Source of the DNA: Amycolatopsis regifaucium
GTDB taxonomy: Bacteria > Actinomycetota > Actinomycetes > Mycobacteriales > Pseudonocardiaceae
DNA: 64,000 nucleotides
Direction: 5' to 3'
Assembly (NCBI RefSeq): GCF_001613935.1
Contig: NZ_LQCI01000003.1
Span: 290,498-354,497, forward strand
Under the pieces are notes generated by a model. It was not told the DNA's origin, did not search any database, and saw only the letters and a list, made by a program, of their open reading frames with translations. A program made the translations under genes and the position numbers. How positions within the stretch are numbered: the stretch's first letter is position 1; the number at the start of each line of letters is the position of its first letter. Below are positions 6,899 to 17,105 of this stretch, piece by piece.

Positions 6899-9800
6899 CT
6901 AACCCGGTTCGGCGGGGTGGAGGTCGTGCCCGTTCCAGGTGAACCGGGCAGTGGTCACCGCGTCGTCGCCGTCACCGCCGGTGATGAGCTGGTGAATCCC
7001 GACGCCGCTGAGTTCGGCGTAGGTGCACCATTCGTGGTCCGACGTCAGCATCAGGTCGAGGTCGAGCGCGGACAGCAGCCCGAACACCTGCCCCCGGTTG
7101 GTGGTGTCGACGCCGACGAACACCTCGTCGAGCAGGATCACCCTCGGTGCCTCGGGCACGGCCTGATAGTGCGCGGCGACGGCGGCGAACAGGGGCAGGT
7201 GCAACGCGATCGCTTTCTCCCCACCGGAAAGGGCGCCGTGCAGTTTCTTCGTCAGCAGCTGCCAGCCCGCCCCGTTGGCGCGGTCCACCTTGACCACGAA
7301 CCGGTGCCACGAGGTGTAGTCGAAGACCTGCGCGAGTTGCTGCTCCCAGCTGGTGGCGGTGTCGTCCGCCTTCGCCTGTTCGACGCGTTCACGGAAGAAC
7401 TTGTGCAGTGATTCGCGGTCCTCGGCCCTCAGCTGGTCCGGATCCTTCAGCAGCAGATCCCGCGCGGTCTTGGTGCCCGGCGGCAGATCCGGGGAGACCT
7501 GCCACACCAGCCGGACGGCGACCCGCGACGCGGTCCGCACCCGTTCCAGGCGCGCGTTCATGCCGTCGACGAGGTCGTTGGCCTGCCGGATGCGGGCCGC
7601 GAGATGACGGCGGGTGTCGCCGGTCAGCGTCTTGTCGAACAGGTCGCTCTCGCGGTCGGTGATCTCGTGCCTGCTCTGTTCCGCCTCCGCGTACAGGATC
7701 TTCAGCAGTTCGGCCGCGCCGACCCGCAGTCCGTCGACGACGGCGGTGAAGATCTGGACGTCTTCGTCGGTCTCCAGGTCGAGTTCCGCGCGCGAACTGA
7801 GCGTGTTCCGGCAGGTGTGTACGGCCTCGGAAAGGCGGTGCAACGCCTCGCCGAGGTTGCTCGGGGCGTGCGGCACGGACGGCCACGCCGCGGCGACGAG
7901 GCGGGCCGTATCGAGCGCGGACCGCACCCCTTCCGACGCGGACAGGGTGGCCTGGAACTTCGGCAGGTCCTCGATCCCGCCGTCCGCCGGGAAGACGCCG
8001 GTGGCGAGCTTCCGGAACCGGTGCGCGGCCGCGTCCTGCTTGGCGGCGGCGTCTTCGCGGGCCTGCGCGTCGGTCGTGCGCTGGACACCGAGCGCGCCCA
8101 GCCGCACGGCCAGCTCCGTGACCGTCCGGTTCGCGGTGCGCAGTTCGTCGCCGAGTTCCCGCAGTTTCGTGCGCAGGCCGTCGATTTCGGCGAGCACCTC
8201 GCGCTGGCCGGTGTCGGCGGTGCCTTCGATCGCTTCCAGCATCGCGGTGAGCTTGGTGCGCTCGGCCTCCGCCTCGGCGGCCTCCTTCTCGCGCCGGGCG
8301 GCGTTCGCCTCCGAGCGTGCCGCCTGTTCGGCGAACGTTTCGGCGCGCTGGGTCGCGGTGAGCAGGGCACCGTGTTCGTACAACCAGTTCTCGCCCTGGT
8401 CGGAGTAGGTGCGCAGCGCCGTGGCGAGCGCGGTCAGCGGTGCGCGTTCGGTCGGCAGCCCGCTTTCCGAAGCCTGTGCGGTCAACTCGTGCAGGGCGGT
8501 CTTGGCCTCGATCTCCAGTGCGGAGACGGTCGCCTCGCGCTGCCGGACGGCGGTGTCCGCGGCGGTCAGGTCGGCCTCCGCCCTGGTCAATTCTCCAGTC
8601 GCGGCAAGAAGATCTTCGTGACCGGGCCGAGCGGCGCGTTCGATCTTGATCAGCTCGCGCCTGCCGCGCAGCCCGGCCAGATCGCCTTCCAGCTCGGCGA
8701 TCGTCTTCTCCCGGGCGGAAATCTCATCCCGCAGTTCGGCGATCCGGAGTTCTCGCGCGTGCAGCCGAGCCGGGGAACCGATGTAGGTGGCCCTCTTCTT
8801 CTCCCAGCTCCCGGCCAGGCTCCCCATCCGCCAGCTGCCGTCGGCGCCGATCGCGGCCGGCCCCGCGGGCAGCGTGTCGTCGAACGCGATCACCTCCAGC
8901 ACCCGCCGGATCTTCGCCGGGGAGAGTTCGGCGTCAGGTTCCGGCACCAGGACGTCGGCGAGCGAACGACCCGAAACCACCGGCAGCGTCCCGGTTTCCG
9001 CGAGTACGTCATGTCCCTCGACGACGCCGTGGGAGTTGATCCAGGCGTCCAGCAGACCGGCGCCCTCGAGCGCGGCTTCGATGCCGGCGTGGGTGTCTTC
9101 GCCGACGGTGGCGGCGAAATCGACAAGCCGCCACAACGGCGCGCCGCTCATCTCGGCCCGGTCCGCCGTCCGGGTACGCGGCGACGCGGGGGCGAGGACG
9201 TCCTCCGTTTCGAGCGCACCGGCCTCGACGAGGAGTTCGTCGTGCTCGGTGCGCACGGTGGCCAGCGCGGCGCCGGTCGCCGCCTCCTGCCGGATGATGT
9301 CTTCGAGCACGGTCTCGGCGACCGCGCTGACCTTGTCCAGCAGCGCGGCTTCCGCTTCGGCCTCCCGCACGAGCGCTTCCACGTCGGGGAAGCGCAGCTC
9401 GCGGCAGCCGATCGCCCACTCGGCGAGCCTGGTGCGCAGATCGCTCAGCGCGAGTTCGCGAGTGGCCGTCGTGAGATCCAGTTTGTCCTGCGCTGCCGAG
9501 AACTCCGACCTCGCCTGGTCCAGATCCGCCTCGGCCTGGTGACGGCGGCCGACGGCGCGTTCGTGTTCGTCCAGCGTCTTCGCGACGGCCTCGACCTGGT
9601 CGCGTTTGCCGCGGATCGCGGCCTGCAGCAACGGACGGAGCCGGGCCGGTTCGTCCAGTCCCGCGACGAGTTCGTCGTGTACCCCCGCCAGATTCGCGCG
9701 GGTCGCGGCGGCACGGACCTCGGTCTCCTGCGAGCGGACGAGGTCCGCCTGCCGTTTCGCGACCTGCCGCGCGGCGCGCGACCGTTCCTCGTCGGCGTCC

Positions 9801-10885
9801 GCTTCGGCCCGGAGCCGGTCGGCGTCCGCGCGGAGCGTTTCCGCCTGTTCGCGCGCGGAACGGGTCCGCTGCCGCAGCTTGTCGAGTTCCTGACCCTTTT
9901 GGTACGACTCGGATTCGGTCAGCCCCGAAAGACGGGCCTCGGCTTCTTCGACGTCCTTTTCGAGCCGCGCCGCGCGTTTCTCGGCGGCCTCCTTCTTGGC
10001 GGCGACCTCGTCGTACTCCTCGGCCGAACGGCGGGCGGCCGCGGCCAGTTCGTCGAGTTCGGTGGTCACGGCGATGAGGTTCGCGGCACCCGCGCGAAGG
10101 ACACGCTGGGCGTAGGTCTTCTGCCGCGCCGCGAGCGCGCGGGTCGCGTCGACCTCGGTCTCCAGCGAACCCAGCCGTTCGCGCTGCGCGTCGAGCCGTT
10201 CGAATCCTTCGGCCAGGTCCGCGATCTCCTGCTGCCCCAACGGCGGGAGCGCGCGGGACAGCAGGTTGGACAGCAGGCTCGGGTCGAGTCGCTGCGAGAG
10301 TTTCGGCATCCGTAGCTGGAGTAGCGCGGTGATCAACGCGTCGTAGCGCTGCTCGCTCAAGCCGGGGAACAGTTTCGTGCGGATCTCGGTGCGGTATTCG
10401 GCCGCGCCGGCGTGTACCGTGCCGCGTTCGCCGAGGTGCTCTTCGAGCGCATTCTTGGTCAGCGGCTGACCCGATTCGTTGACCAGCGGAAGACCGTCGC
10501 CGACGCGCTGCCCGGTGGTGAAGAAGTCGGCGTGCACCGTGCTGGTGTGCGTGCTCGCCTGCAGCCGCGCGCCGCAGGTGAACCACTTGTCCTCGCCCAT
10601 CCGGAATTCGAGCCAGACGAACCCGACACGCGTGGCGCCGGATGCGCCTTCGCCCATCAGGTTCCAGTGCATGCTGCGCTCGCTGGTGCCGAAGGTCGAC
10701 AGCCGGTTGGCGCGCAGGCTCGCGTCGAACAGGAACGGCAGCAGCAGCTCCAGCGCCTTGGACTTCCCGCTCCCGTTGGGGCCGCGCAACAGCAGGCGCC
10801 CGTCGTGGAATTCGAAGATCTCGTCGTAGTAGCGCCAGATGTTGAGGATGCCCGCGCGGGACGGGATCCACCTCGTCACGGTCAC
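6899..10885 (-). CDS. jetC: Wadjet type II SMC-like ATPase JetC (TIGR02680)
   Basis: This 1328-residue SMC-like ATPase has an N-terminal Walker A GPNGSGKS (residues about 35-42), long coiled-coil arms rich in Ala/Glu/Arg around a central hinge-like segment, and a C-terminal ABC signature (SGGEKAIALHLPLF) followed by Walker B ILLDEVFVGVD. In Wadjet, JetABC form a condensin-like motor that extrudes plasmid DNA. GTG 10885 overlaps the jetB stop by 4 bp and has GAGGAGG upstream; the longer open frame upstream is only a shadow of jetB. The C-terminus is complete for the family. The expected jetD is absent downstream. Confidence 0.9.
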   Translation of the reverse strand: MTVTRWIPSRAGILNIWRYYDEIFEFHDGRLLLRGPNGSGKSKALELLLPFLFDASLRANRLSTFGTSERSMHWNLMGEGASGATRVGFVWLEFRMGEDKWFTCGARLQASTHTSTVHADFFTTGQRVGDGLPLVNESGQPLTKNALEEHLGERGTVHAGAAEYRTEIRTKLFPGLSEQRYDALITALLQLRMPKLSQRLDPSLLSNLLSRALPPLGQQEIADLAEGFERLDAQRERLGSLETEVDATRALAARQKTYAQRVLRAGAANLIAVTTELDELAAAARRSAEEYDEVAAKKEAAEKRAARLEKDVEEAEARLSGLTESESYQKGQELDKLRQRTRSAREQAETLRADADRLRAEADADEERSRAARQVAKRQADLVRSQETEVRAAATRANLAGVHDELVAGLDEPARLRPLLQAAIRGKRDQVEAVAKTLDEHERAVGRRHQAEADLDQARSEFSAAQDKLDLTTATRELALSDLRTRLAEWAIGCRELRFPDVEALVREAEAEAALLDKVSAVAETVLEDIIRQEAATGAALATVRTEHDELLVEAGALETEDVLAPASPRTRTADRAEMSGAPLWRLVDFAATVGEDTHAGIEAALEGAGLLDAWINSHGVVEGHDVLAETGTLPVVSGRSLADVLVPEPDAELSPAKIRRVLEVIAFDDTLPAGPAAIGADGSWRMGSLAGSWEKKRATYIGSPARLHARELRIAELRDEISAREKTIAELEGDLAGLRGRRELIKIERAARPGHEDLLAATGELTRAEADLTAADTAVRQREATVSALEIEAKTALHELTAQASESGLPTERAPLTALATALRTYSDQGENWLYEHGALLTATQRAETFAEQAARSEANAARREKEAAEAEAERTKLTAMLEAIEGTADTGQREVLAEIDGLRTKLRELGDELRTANRTVTELAVRLGALGVQRTTDAQAREDAAAKQDAAAHRFRKLATGVFPADGGIEDLPKFQATLSASEGVRSALDTARLVAAAWPSVPHAPSNLGEALHRLSEAVHTCRNTLSSRAELDLETDEDVQIFTAVVDGLRVGAAELLKILYAEAEQSRHEITDRESDLFDKTLTGDTRRHLAARIRQANDLVDGMNARLERVRTASRVAVRLVWQVSPDLPPGTKTARDLLLKDPDQLRAEDRESLHKFFRERVEQAKADDTATSWEQQLAQVFDYTSWHRFVVKVDRANGAGWQLLTKKLHGALSGGEKAIALHLPLFAAVAAHYQAVPEAPRVILLDEVFVGVDTTNRGQVFGLLSALDLDLMLTSDHEWCTYAELSGVGIHQLITGGDGDDAVTTARFTWNGHDLHPAEPG

Positions 10886-12114
10886 GTCGCCTCCTCTTTT
10901 CGGCCGGGGTCCCGGTCGGTGTATCTCGCGGCGGCCGGGAGCGGCCGGACGAGTTCGGCGTCGACGCGGACCAGCCCGAAACCGGTCAGCACCGCGAGCG
11001 CGTCCACGGTCAGCCGTCGCACGCCGTCCTTGCCGCGGTAGGTCTTGGCCCAGCGCGGGAACCGTTTCAGCAGTTTCGCGGTGGCCTTCTGCAGGTATTC
11101 GGTCGTTCTCGGCTCGTCGAGCGCGTCCAGCAGCAGGAGTGCGGCGACCTTGGCGTTGCTGCCGTCGTCCGGGAACTTCTCGTCGGTGGCCAGCCCGTCG
11201 ACGTCGACGAGCAGCACCCCTTCGGCCCGCTCCTCCAGGACGAATCCGCCCTGTTCCGCGGCGCGCCGCAGCAACTGGCGTCCGGTCGGCGACGCGAGGT
11301 ACGCGCGCTCCTCCGCGGTCAGCTCGGCGAAGTACAGCACGGGATCGTCGACGAGACGGCGAAAGACCGAATGCCGGAGCCATAGGTTCCGCTGGACGTC
11401 GGACGCGTTCGGCGTGTCCTCGTGGCGGCCCGAGGAGAGGCCGTAGCGCTGCTCGTGCGACACCGCGTCCAGCAGTTCCTCGAACCGCAGCGCGACGTCG
11501 TCGGCGGGCACGGCGAGCTGCGACGGCCCGACCGGGGCCGCGAGCATCCGCAGCAGCAACGTCGCGTCGACCCGGAACAGCACCTTAGCCGTCACTTCGT
11601 CCACAAAGGACTCCGGATCGCCGTCGGCGACGTCCAGGACCCCGAAGGACTCCAGCAGTTTGAGGACGTCCACGAACGCGATGCGCTCGGCCCTGGCGGC
11701 GACGTCGAACGTGGTGACGAGGTCGTCGGCGGCACTCGCGCGGCCGACGCGGTCGGCGAGCAGGCCGATGGTGGTCACCGGCACCGTGAGCAGTTCGGCC
11801 GCCACCACGCAGAGCAGGACGTAACGCCGCCGGTCGAACGGCGCGCGGCCGGACCGCAGCCGCCGGGCGGGACGGCTGGGATCGGTGGCCGCGCGGACCT
11901 TGACCAGCCGGGCGTAGCCGAGCCGGGGTTCGACGGTGAGCGTCCAGCCGCAGTAGTAGTCGAACCACTGCCGGATGGGCTCGCGACGGCGGCGGACGAG
12001 GTCGAAGGTCTCCGGGGAGCCGCGTTCGCCGATCAGCGGCGTGGCCAGCATCGCCCGGATCCCGCGGGCGACCTCTTCGCGCTCCGCGATGACCAGTTGG
12101 TTCGTCAGGCTCAC
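10882..12114 (-). CDS. jetB: Wadjet type II subunit JetB (DUF2398/TIGR02678)
   Basis: A 410-residue winged-helix, kleisin-associated-type subunit of the TIGR02678 family, recognised from its opening (NQLVIAEREEVARGIR), the FDLVRRRR region and its fixed place between the DUF2397 and SMC-like genes. In the JetABC complex this type of subunit bridges kleisin and ATPase heads. GTG 12114 overlaps the jetA stop (GTGA) and its own stop overlaps the jetC start the same way, indicating translational coupling in a single operon. Confidence 0.88.
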   Translation of the reverse strand: MSLTNQLVIAEREEVARGIRAMLATPLIGERGSPETFDLVRRRREPIRQWFDYYCGWTLTVEPRLGYARLVKVRAATDPSRPARRLRSGRAPFDRRRYVLLCVVAAELLTVPVTTIGLLADRVGRASAADDLVTTFDVAARAERIAFVDVLKLLESFGVLDVADGDPESFVDEVTAKVLFRVDATLLLRMLAAPVGPSQLAVPADDVALRFEELLDAVSHEQRYGLSSGRHEDTPNASDVQRNLWLRHSVFRRLVDDPVLYFAELTAEERAYLASPTGRQLLRRAAEQGGFVLEERAEGVLLVDVDGLATDEKFPDDGSNAKVAALLLLDALDEPRTTEYLQKATAKLLKRFPRWAKTYRGKDGVRRLTVDALAVLTGFGLVRVDAELVRPLPAAARYTDRDPGRKEEAT

Positions 12115-13604
12115 GCACCGCCTCCGGCCGTGCTGATCTCGATCTCGTAGTCGGGTCCGCGGAAGACGCCGCTCGTCGTGGTCAGGCGCGCGACCGCGCC
12201 GTTCCGCGGCGGCCGCAGGATGATCTCGATCTGACCGTCGGACGTCGTGCTCCGCCGGGCGCCGCCGGTGCCGGGAGTGCTGCCGAGCGCCTGCCCCAGC
12301 AGATCCAGGAGGCGCTCGAAAACGGTGTGGTCCAGCTTCTCGAACGCCGAAAGCCGCACCACGCCGCCGGTGTCGAGCATGCTCCACGCCGCTTCGAGTT
12401 CGGCGCGTTCTTCCACCGCTCTTTCCGCTCTCGCCGCCCTGATCGCGGAGACGTCGCGGACCCTGCCGGTCCGGGTGAACCGCTCGGTGCGGCCCGCGGA
12501 CCGGAGCAGCTCGGAGACCTCGACCGCAGGCGCGTCGAGCCACGACGCCGTCGTGCTGACCACCTCGGGGTCCGCGTGGGCGAGATGCGCGTGCCGCGCG
12601 GAGCTGAGCCCGAACATCGTCGACCACAGGCGATGCAGATCCTCCTGCGCCGGGACGACGGTGAACCACCGCGCCAGCTCCCGGAAATCGGCGACCGCGC
12701 TGCTCGCCCGCCGCCGCGATTCGGTGATCCGGTCCAGGACCTGGAGGAGCGTGATGATCGCCCGTCGCGCGACCTGATGCAGGTCCTCGACCCGCGGCGT
12801 CGCGCCGTCTTCGGACAGAAACCACGCGCGGAGCCCGTCCCAGCGGGCCTTGCGCACTTCGAGCCAGCGCTGATCCGGGCGCGGAAGGGCAGCGCCGTTG
12901 AGCGCGCGCCGGTGCAGCAGCGTGACGCCGTACTCGTCGATCTCCTTGATGTGGGTGGCGATGGCGTGCGTGTGGTGCTCCAGGTCGTTGAGGAACCCCT
13001 GGAGATACGCGACCGTGGAGGCCTTGACCTCGTGAAACGTCGAGAGGTCGGCTTCGGCGCGCAGCAGGCGTTGCAGGTCGCCGTTGAACCGCTTCGTGTT
13101 GTCGCGGAATGCTTCGAGGTGACTCTCGGCTTCGGACAACGTGCTGAAGACGCGCCTGTCGGTGCCGTCTTCGAGCTGCTTCACCAGCTCGCCGAGCCGC
13201 TCACCCAGCGCGTCGAGCGTCGCTGTCTGGAGCGCGCCGGTGGAGTTGAGCACTTCGTTCGCGCGAACGATCCCCGCGTACGCCGCCTCACCCTGGCGTG
13301 TGAGCGAATACTGAAGGTTCCGGCGCTCGTACTCGGAGGCCGTCCGGTAGTCGCCCGCGTGATTCTGGACGACGTCGAGCTGGCCGTGGCTCCGCAGCTG
13401 ATCCAGCGTCTTGACCAGCTCGTCGTCGTCCAGCGTCTCCAGCCAGCCGACCGCGCGCAGCCTCGTGCGGAGGTCGTCGATGCCGAGGGCGGTCTCGAGC
13501 CGCTCGTTCGCCTCGCCGAAGGCGTGCAGAATCGCCAGGGGAAGCCCGGACCTGCTGCCGTCGGTGAAACGGAACATTTCGGGCGGTACACGGATCGGAT
13601 CCAT
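12111..13604 (-). CDS. jetA: Wadjet type II subunit JetA (DUF2397/TIGR02677)
   Basis: This 497-residue protein of the DUF2397 family is the first gene of type II Wadjet operons and the kleisin-like subunit. The N-terminal third is winged-helix-like, with helical and coiled-coil stretches in the middle (around 130-210). ATG 13604 has GGAGGC upstream. It heads a three-gene operon with 4-bp overlaps throughout. Wadjet restricts circular plasmids; here the cleavage subunit JetD is not found. Confidence 0.88.
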   Translation of the reverse strand: MDPIRVPPEMFRFTDGSRSGLPLAILHAFGEANERLETALGIDDLRTRLRAVGWLETLDDDELVKTLDQLRSHGQLDVVQNHAGDYRTASEYERRNLQYSLTRQGEAAYAGIVRANEVLNSTGALQTATLDALGERLGELVKQLEDGTDRRVFSTLSEAESHLEAFRDNTKRFNGDLQRLLRAEADLSTFHEVKASTVAYLQGFLNDLEHHTHAIATHIKEIDEYGVTLLHRRALNGAALPRPDQRWLEVRKARWDGLRAWFLSEDGATPRVEDLHQVARRAIITLLQVLDRITESRRRASSAVADFRELARWFTVVPAQEDLHRLWSTMFGLSSARHAHLAHADPEVVSTTASWLDAPAVEVSELLRSAGRTERFTRTGRVRDVSAIRAARAERAVEERAELEAAWSMLDTGGVVRLSAFEKLDHTVFERLLDLLGQALGSTPGTGGARRSTTSDGQIEIILRPPRNGAVARLTTTSGVFRGPDYEIEISTAGGGA

Positions 13605-13691
13605 GCGGCCTCCGGCGGATGGTGCGTGGAGCTACACGTTAGGGGGTCACCCAGGCGAGTCCGAACGGACCGTCTTTTTCACGCAGCGTGC

Positions 13692-14018
13692 TCAGGTCGT
13701 GAAGAGTTCGAGGTGCACGGTCGTGCCGTCGACCTTCACCTTGCGGTAGACATGGCGACCGTTGACGAGCCGGTCGTCCTCCTGGACACCGGGGGCGAAG
13801 TTCGACGCCCGGAGCAGCTCGGGAACGTCCTCCGCCGGAAGCGTGAGGACGACCTGGTACCTCATGTCGATACCCCGGTCGGACTTCGTCTCCAGCACCT
13901 TCCCGCTCGCGGGCATCGAGATCCCGCCGAACCGGAAGGCCTCCTCGGGCGACGGGGCGGGCGTGGTCGTGGTGCAGCCGACCGACAGGAGGGCGAAAGC
14001 CGCGATGAGGAGCTTCAC
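13692..14018 (-). CDS. Small secreted lipoprotein
   Basis: This 108-residue protein has a lipoprotein signal peptide: Lys at position 3, a hydrophobic core and the lipobox LSVGC, followed by Thr/Pro-rich linker residues. The mature part is about 90 residues with no recognised domain. It is upstream of jetA on the same strand with an 87-bp gap, but there is no functional reason to tie it to Wadjet. Confidence 0.65.
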   Translation of the reverse strand: MKLLIAAFALLSVGCTTTTPAPSPEEAFRFGGISMPASGKVLETKSDRGIDMRYQVVLTLPAEDVPELLRASNFAPGVQEDDRLVNGRHVYRKVKVDGTTVHLELFTT

Positions 14019-14127
14019 CTCCGGTGAGACGTGCGGGCCGACGTAAGCGTTCCGTCACACTTGGGCGGGGATGACAGCGGCGTCCTGGCGCGTTCTACTG
14101 GGTGTCAACGACCAGAGGAGATCTACA

Positions 14128-14622
14128 GTGACGGAAAAGGCTGTTCTCGCGGGCGGCTGCTTCTGGGGTATGCAGGACCTGTTCCGACGGCACCCCGGAG
14201 TCGTCTCCACCAGGGTCGGCTACACCGGTGGCGACGTGCCCAACGCGACCTACCGCAACCACGGCTCGCACGCCGAAGCGATCGAGATCGTCTTCGACCC
14301 GGCGAAGCTGTCGTACCGGCAGATCCTGGAGTTCTTCTTCCAGATCCACGACCCGACGACGCGCAACCGCCAGGGCAACGACATCGGCACCAGCTACCGC
14401 TCGGCGATCTTCTACACCGACGACACCCAGAAGCAGATCGCCGAACAGACGATCGCCGACGTCGACGCCTCCGGCAAGTGGCCCGGTAAGGTCGTCACCG
14501 AGGTGACCCAGGCCGGCGACTTCTGGGAAGCCGAGCCCGAGCACCAGGACTACCTGGAGCGCATCCCGAACGGCTACACCTGCCACTACGTGCGGCCGGA
14601 ATGGCAGCTGGGCGAGCGCTGA
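14128..14622 (+). CDS. msrA: Peptide methionine sulfoxide reductase MsrA
   Basis: This 164-residue enzyme reduces methionine-S-sulfoxide in proteins. The active-site motif GCFWG is at about residues 9-13, and the family segments [18 protein letters not shown] and [11 protein letters not shown] are all present. GTG 14128 is preferred over the longer frame because AGGAGA lies 6 bp upstream and the active-site Cys is then close to the N-terminus as usual. The next gene starts inside its last codons. Confidence 0.95.
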   Translation: MTEKAVLAGGCFWGMQDLFRRHPGVVSTRVGYTGGDVPNATYRNHGSHAEAIEIVFDPAKLSYRQILEFFFQIHDPTTRNRQGNDIGTSYRSAIFYTDDTQKQIAEQTIADVDASGKWPGKVVTEVTQAGDFWEAEPEHQDYLERIPNGYTCHYVRPEWQLGER

Positions 14623-15074
14623 TCGTCGCGCTGCACGTCTCATCCGTGCACGCGTACGAGGGCCGTCCTTCTTCGGGGCCGCGCCCTGCTCCGGTCTCGC
14701 ACGACCTCGTCGAGGTGCGCGCGGGGCTGGGGCTGGTGGGGGACCGGTACTTCAACCATCCCGCGCATCGCTCGGCCGCGGTGACGCTGTTCTCGGCTTC
14801 CGTACCCGGTGACCCGCTTTTGGCTCGGCGGAACATCGTGCTGTCGGGGTTTGACGTGGACGCTCTGCCGCGGGGTTCTGTCGTCACGCTGGACTCTGGC
14901 GATGGTCCGGTGCGGTTCGAGATCCATCGGCCCGCTAATCCGTGCGCTTGGATGGACGTTGTCTACCCGGCTGGGACTTTCCGGGCTTTGCGGGGGCGCG
15001 GCGGGAAGCGGTGCGTGCCGCTGGATGACGGGGTCCTACGGGTAGGGCCGGTAGAGATCTCCGTGGGCGACTGA
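14601..15074 (+). CDS. MOSC domain-containing protein
   Basis: A 157-residue MOSC-domain protein, recognised from the opening [11 protein letters not shown], the GLVGDRYF segment and the conserved Cys in NPCAWMD. MOSC domains bind sulfur or molybdenum-cofactor intermediates and occur alone in small proteins of unsettled function. ATG 14601 overlaps msrA by 22 bp; no better start follows. The pair may be one transcript. The 3' end lies 6 bp from the stop of the convergent nuclease-helicase gene. Confidence 0.72.
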   Translation: MAAGRALIVALHVSSVHAYEGRPSSGPRPAPVSHDLVEVRAGLGLVGDRYFNHPAHRSAAVTLFSASVPGDPLLARRNIVLSGFDVDALPRGSVVTLDSGDGPVRFEIHRPANPCAWMDVVYPAGTFRALRGRGGKRCVPLDDGVLRVGPVEISVGD

Positions 15075-15080
15075 CAGAAG

Positions 15081-16973
15081 CTACCGAGTCATTTCTTCCA
15101 GGAACTCTTGAGTTTCGGGATCTTCCGAGAAGATGGCCGTACCGCGCATCCCGCGAGTGAGCAGAACCTTGTAGGTGTTCTTGATCAACGCGCCGAAATG
15201 CAGTTCGTCCGCCTTCTTGACCTCGGAGTCCCTGGAGTTCTCGCGCACCGGACACCACATGCCGTCACGGCGGACAAGGTCCTTGCCGAAGATCACGCCC
15301 GACCAGTCGTACTCGAAGCCCTGAGCGGTGTAGATGCACCCCACCTGCCCGAAACCACGTTCGTCCGTCGCCCAGTAGCTGGAACCGGGAACGTCAGGCA
15401 CCGTCTTGTCGCCTTTGGCGTTCCACGGCCGTTTCCAGGCTCCGATCCGGACGTCGTCCACCAGGCGAAGACCATCGGAGGTCTCGACCGGATTGCTCCA
15501 CGGCCAGCAGAAACCGGCCGCGAGCCGCCCGACCCCACCATGTCGCGCCTGCTGGTGCAGTACCCAGGATTCCAGCGCTTCGGGTGATGCGGCGGTGGTC
15601 AAGGTGATGCCTTCGTCGAGTGGCCCGGCCAGTTTGCTCCAAGGAATCGGCGGTTCGGCGGAACCGAGGCCGAGCAGTCTGGCGACCCAGGTGTCGTAGG
15701 AGACCGAGCCGCCGCACCGCAGCTGGTCGTGTAGCCGGACGACCTCCACTTCGCACCCGAGCGCGCGGGCAGCGGTGGAGATCTCCTTGAGAGAACCCAT
15801 TTCCCCTGGGCGCACGACCTGGTGTTCGTCGAGAAGGAAAACGGGGACCGTTGCCACGTTGACGAGTTCGTTGACCTGGCGGTCGGCGCGTTCGCGGCGC
15901 TCCTTCTTCGTGAACCTGTCGACGCCCTTTTCCCGGATACGGTGCGCTTCATCGCAGATGAGGACGTCCAGCTCGCGAGGCTCGCTGCCTACGTAGGCGT
16001 TGAAGTACTTGAAAAGGCTCTGGACTCGAGTGTTGCCACGGCCCGCGTACTTGCGCATGGTCATGGTGAACGACTTCGAACCGGTCGCGTGATGTACCGC
16101 GAGACCTCGGCGAGCCAGTTCGCCGAGCAGGCTCAGCGCGATGACGCTTTTGCCCGAACCTGGGCCGCCTTCGACGATCACGACCGTGCGCGTCTGCGCC
16201 GCCCGGGACCGCTCGACGGCGTGCAACACCAGTTCGTACGCGACCTTCTGTTCGTCCAGCAGAACGAACTGCTCGCGATCCTTGATCTCGGCCGCGGCCA
16301 GCTCCAGCAACGGCTTGGTGGGACGGTGAGAGAAGCCGCTGAACTCGTCGCCGACCGCTACGTTGGCCCGCCTGGTGACCGAGGAATCGAGTACGGCGTT
16401 GAGGTGCGCGCCCATCGCCGCTTTGTCGTCCATGGTGAACACACGGTCGTCGGGACTGGGGTTGTGCTGCAGGAGGCCGGCCACGTCGGGTCGACGCGCG
16501 TTGTGCAGGTATGCCATGCCGTGCACCGCTTGGGGCCGATCCGCGAGCGCGGGGGTGTGGTCCACGAAGTACTGGCGGTATCCGTGGACCTGCTCGGCCG
16601 GATGAAGGGGCCGTCCGTCAAGCCCGGGCACATTGATCACCTCGGACAGGTATGACTCGGCCTTGGACCACTGTTTCAGTTCGATGAAGACGAATGAACT
16701 CTGGCCGGAACGAGGATGGATACCGCAAAGCACGACGTCGATGCGCTGCTTGCTGTGCGGCAACTGATGCTCGAGAAGGACTTCGACGTCGCCGAGGCCA
16801 GCGTCCGCAAGATCCGCCAACAGGATGGGCAGGCTTTTCCGCCAGGAAGCCACCTCGCTGGTCCCGACCCTGCTCTCAAGTACGAAGCCGGCCTGCTCCT
16901 GCAAACGGCTGTGCAGGTGTCCCGCGCGAGCTTCGATCAAGAGATCGGCCGCGCCGCCGCGCACAAGAGCCAC
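15081..16973 (-). CDS. PD-(D/E)XK-like nuclease plus DUF2075 SF1 helicase, Nhi-like (copy A)
   Basis: This 630-residue two-part protein has an N-terminal nuclease-like segment with RIDVVLCG (Asp) and IELKQW (Glu-x-Lys) at about residues 77-110, the spacing of PD-(D/E)XK folds. The C-terminal DUF2075 helicase has Walker A EGGPGSGKS, Walker B LICDEAHR, motif III FLLDEHQVV, and the late motifs YTAQGFEYDW and YKVLLTRGMRG. This order matches the staphylococcal anti-phage enzyme Nhi; a phage-defence role is inferred. GTG 16973 has AGGGGAGGG upstream. It is divergent from a full-length paralogue. Confidence 0.8.
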   Translation of the reverse strand: MALVRGGAADLLIEARAGHLHSRLQEQAGFVLESRVGTSEVASWRKSLPILLADLADAGLGDVEVLLEHQLPHSKQRIDVVLCGIHPRSGQSSFVFIELKQWSKAESYLSEVINVPGLDGRPLHPAEQVHGYRQYFVDHTPALADRPQAVHGMAYLHNARRPDVAGLLQHNPSPDDRVFTMDDKAAMGAHLNAVLDSSVTRRANVAVGDEFSGFSHRPTKPLLELAAAEIKDREQFVLLDEQKVAYELVLHAVERSRAAQTRTVVIVEGGPGSGKSVIALSLLGELARRGLAVHHATGSKSFTMTMRKYAGRGNTRVQSLFKYFNAYVGSEPRELDVLICDEAHRIREKGVDRFTKKERRERADRQVNELVNVATVPVFLLDEHQVVRPGEMGSLKEISTAARALGCEVEVVRLHDQLRCGGSVSYDTWVARLLGLGSAEPPIPWSKLAGPLDEGITLTTAASPEALESWVLHQQARHGGVGRLAAGFCWPWSNPVETSDGLRLVDDVRIGAWKRPWNAKGDKTVPDVPGSSYWATDERGFGQVGCIYTAQGFEYDWSGVIFGKDLVRRDGMWCPVRENSRDSEVKKADELHFGALIKNTYKVLLTRGMRGTAIFSEDPETQEFLEEMTR

Positions 16974-17105
16974 TCGTCCCTCCCCTGGGCGTGCGGGTCG
17001 CTCGAATGCTTCCCCGGCTGTCGATCATAACCCGCTAGAGTGATGCTTGCCTTCACGCAACAGTGTGGAGGGCCAAGTGACGGGAACAGCCCTGGGGAGG
17101 GTGGC

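Noticed and set aside
7604..10315. 903-residue open frame on the plus strand opposite jetC
   Set aside because: It is the high-GC antisense shadow of jetC: Arg/Gly/Val-rich, with no domain and no ribosome-binding site.
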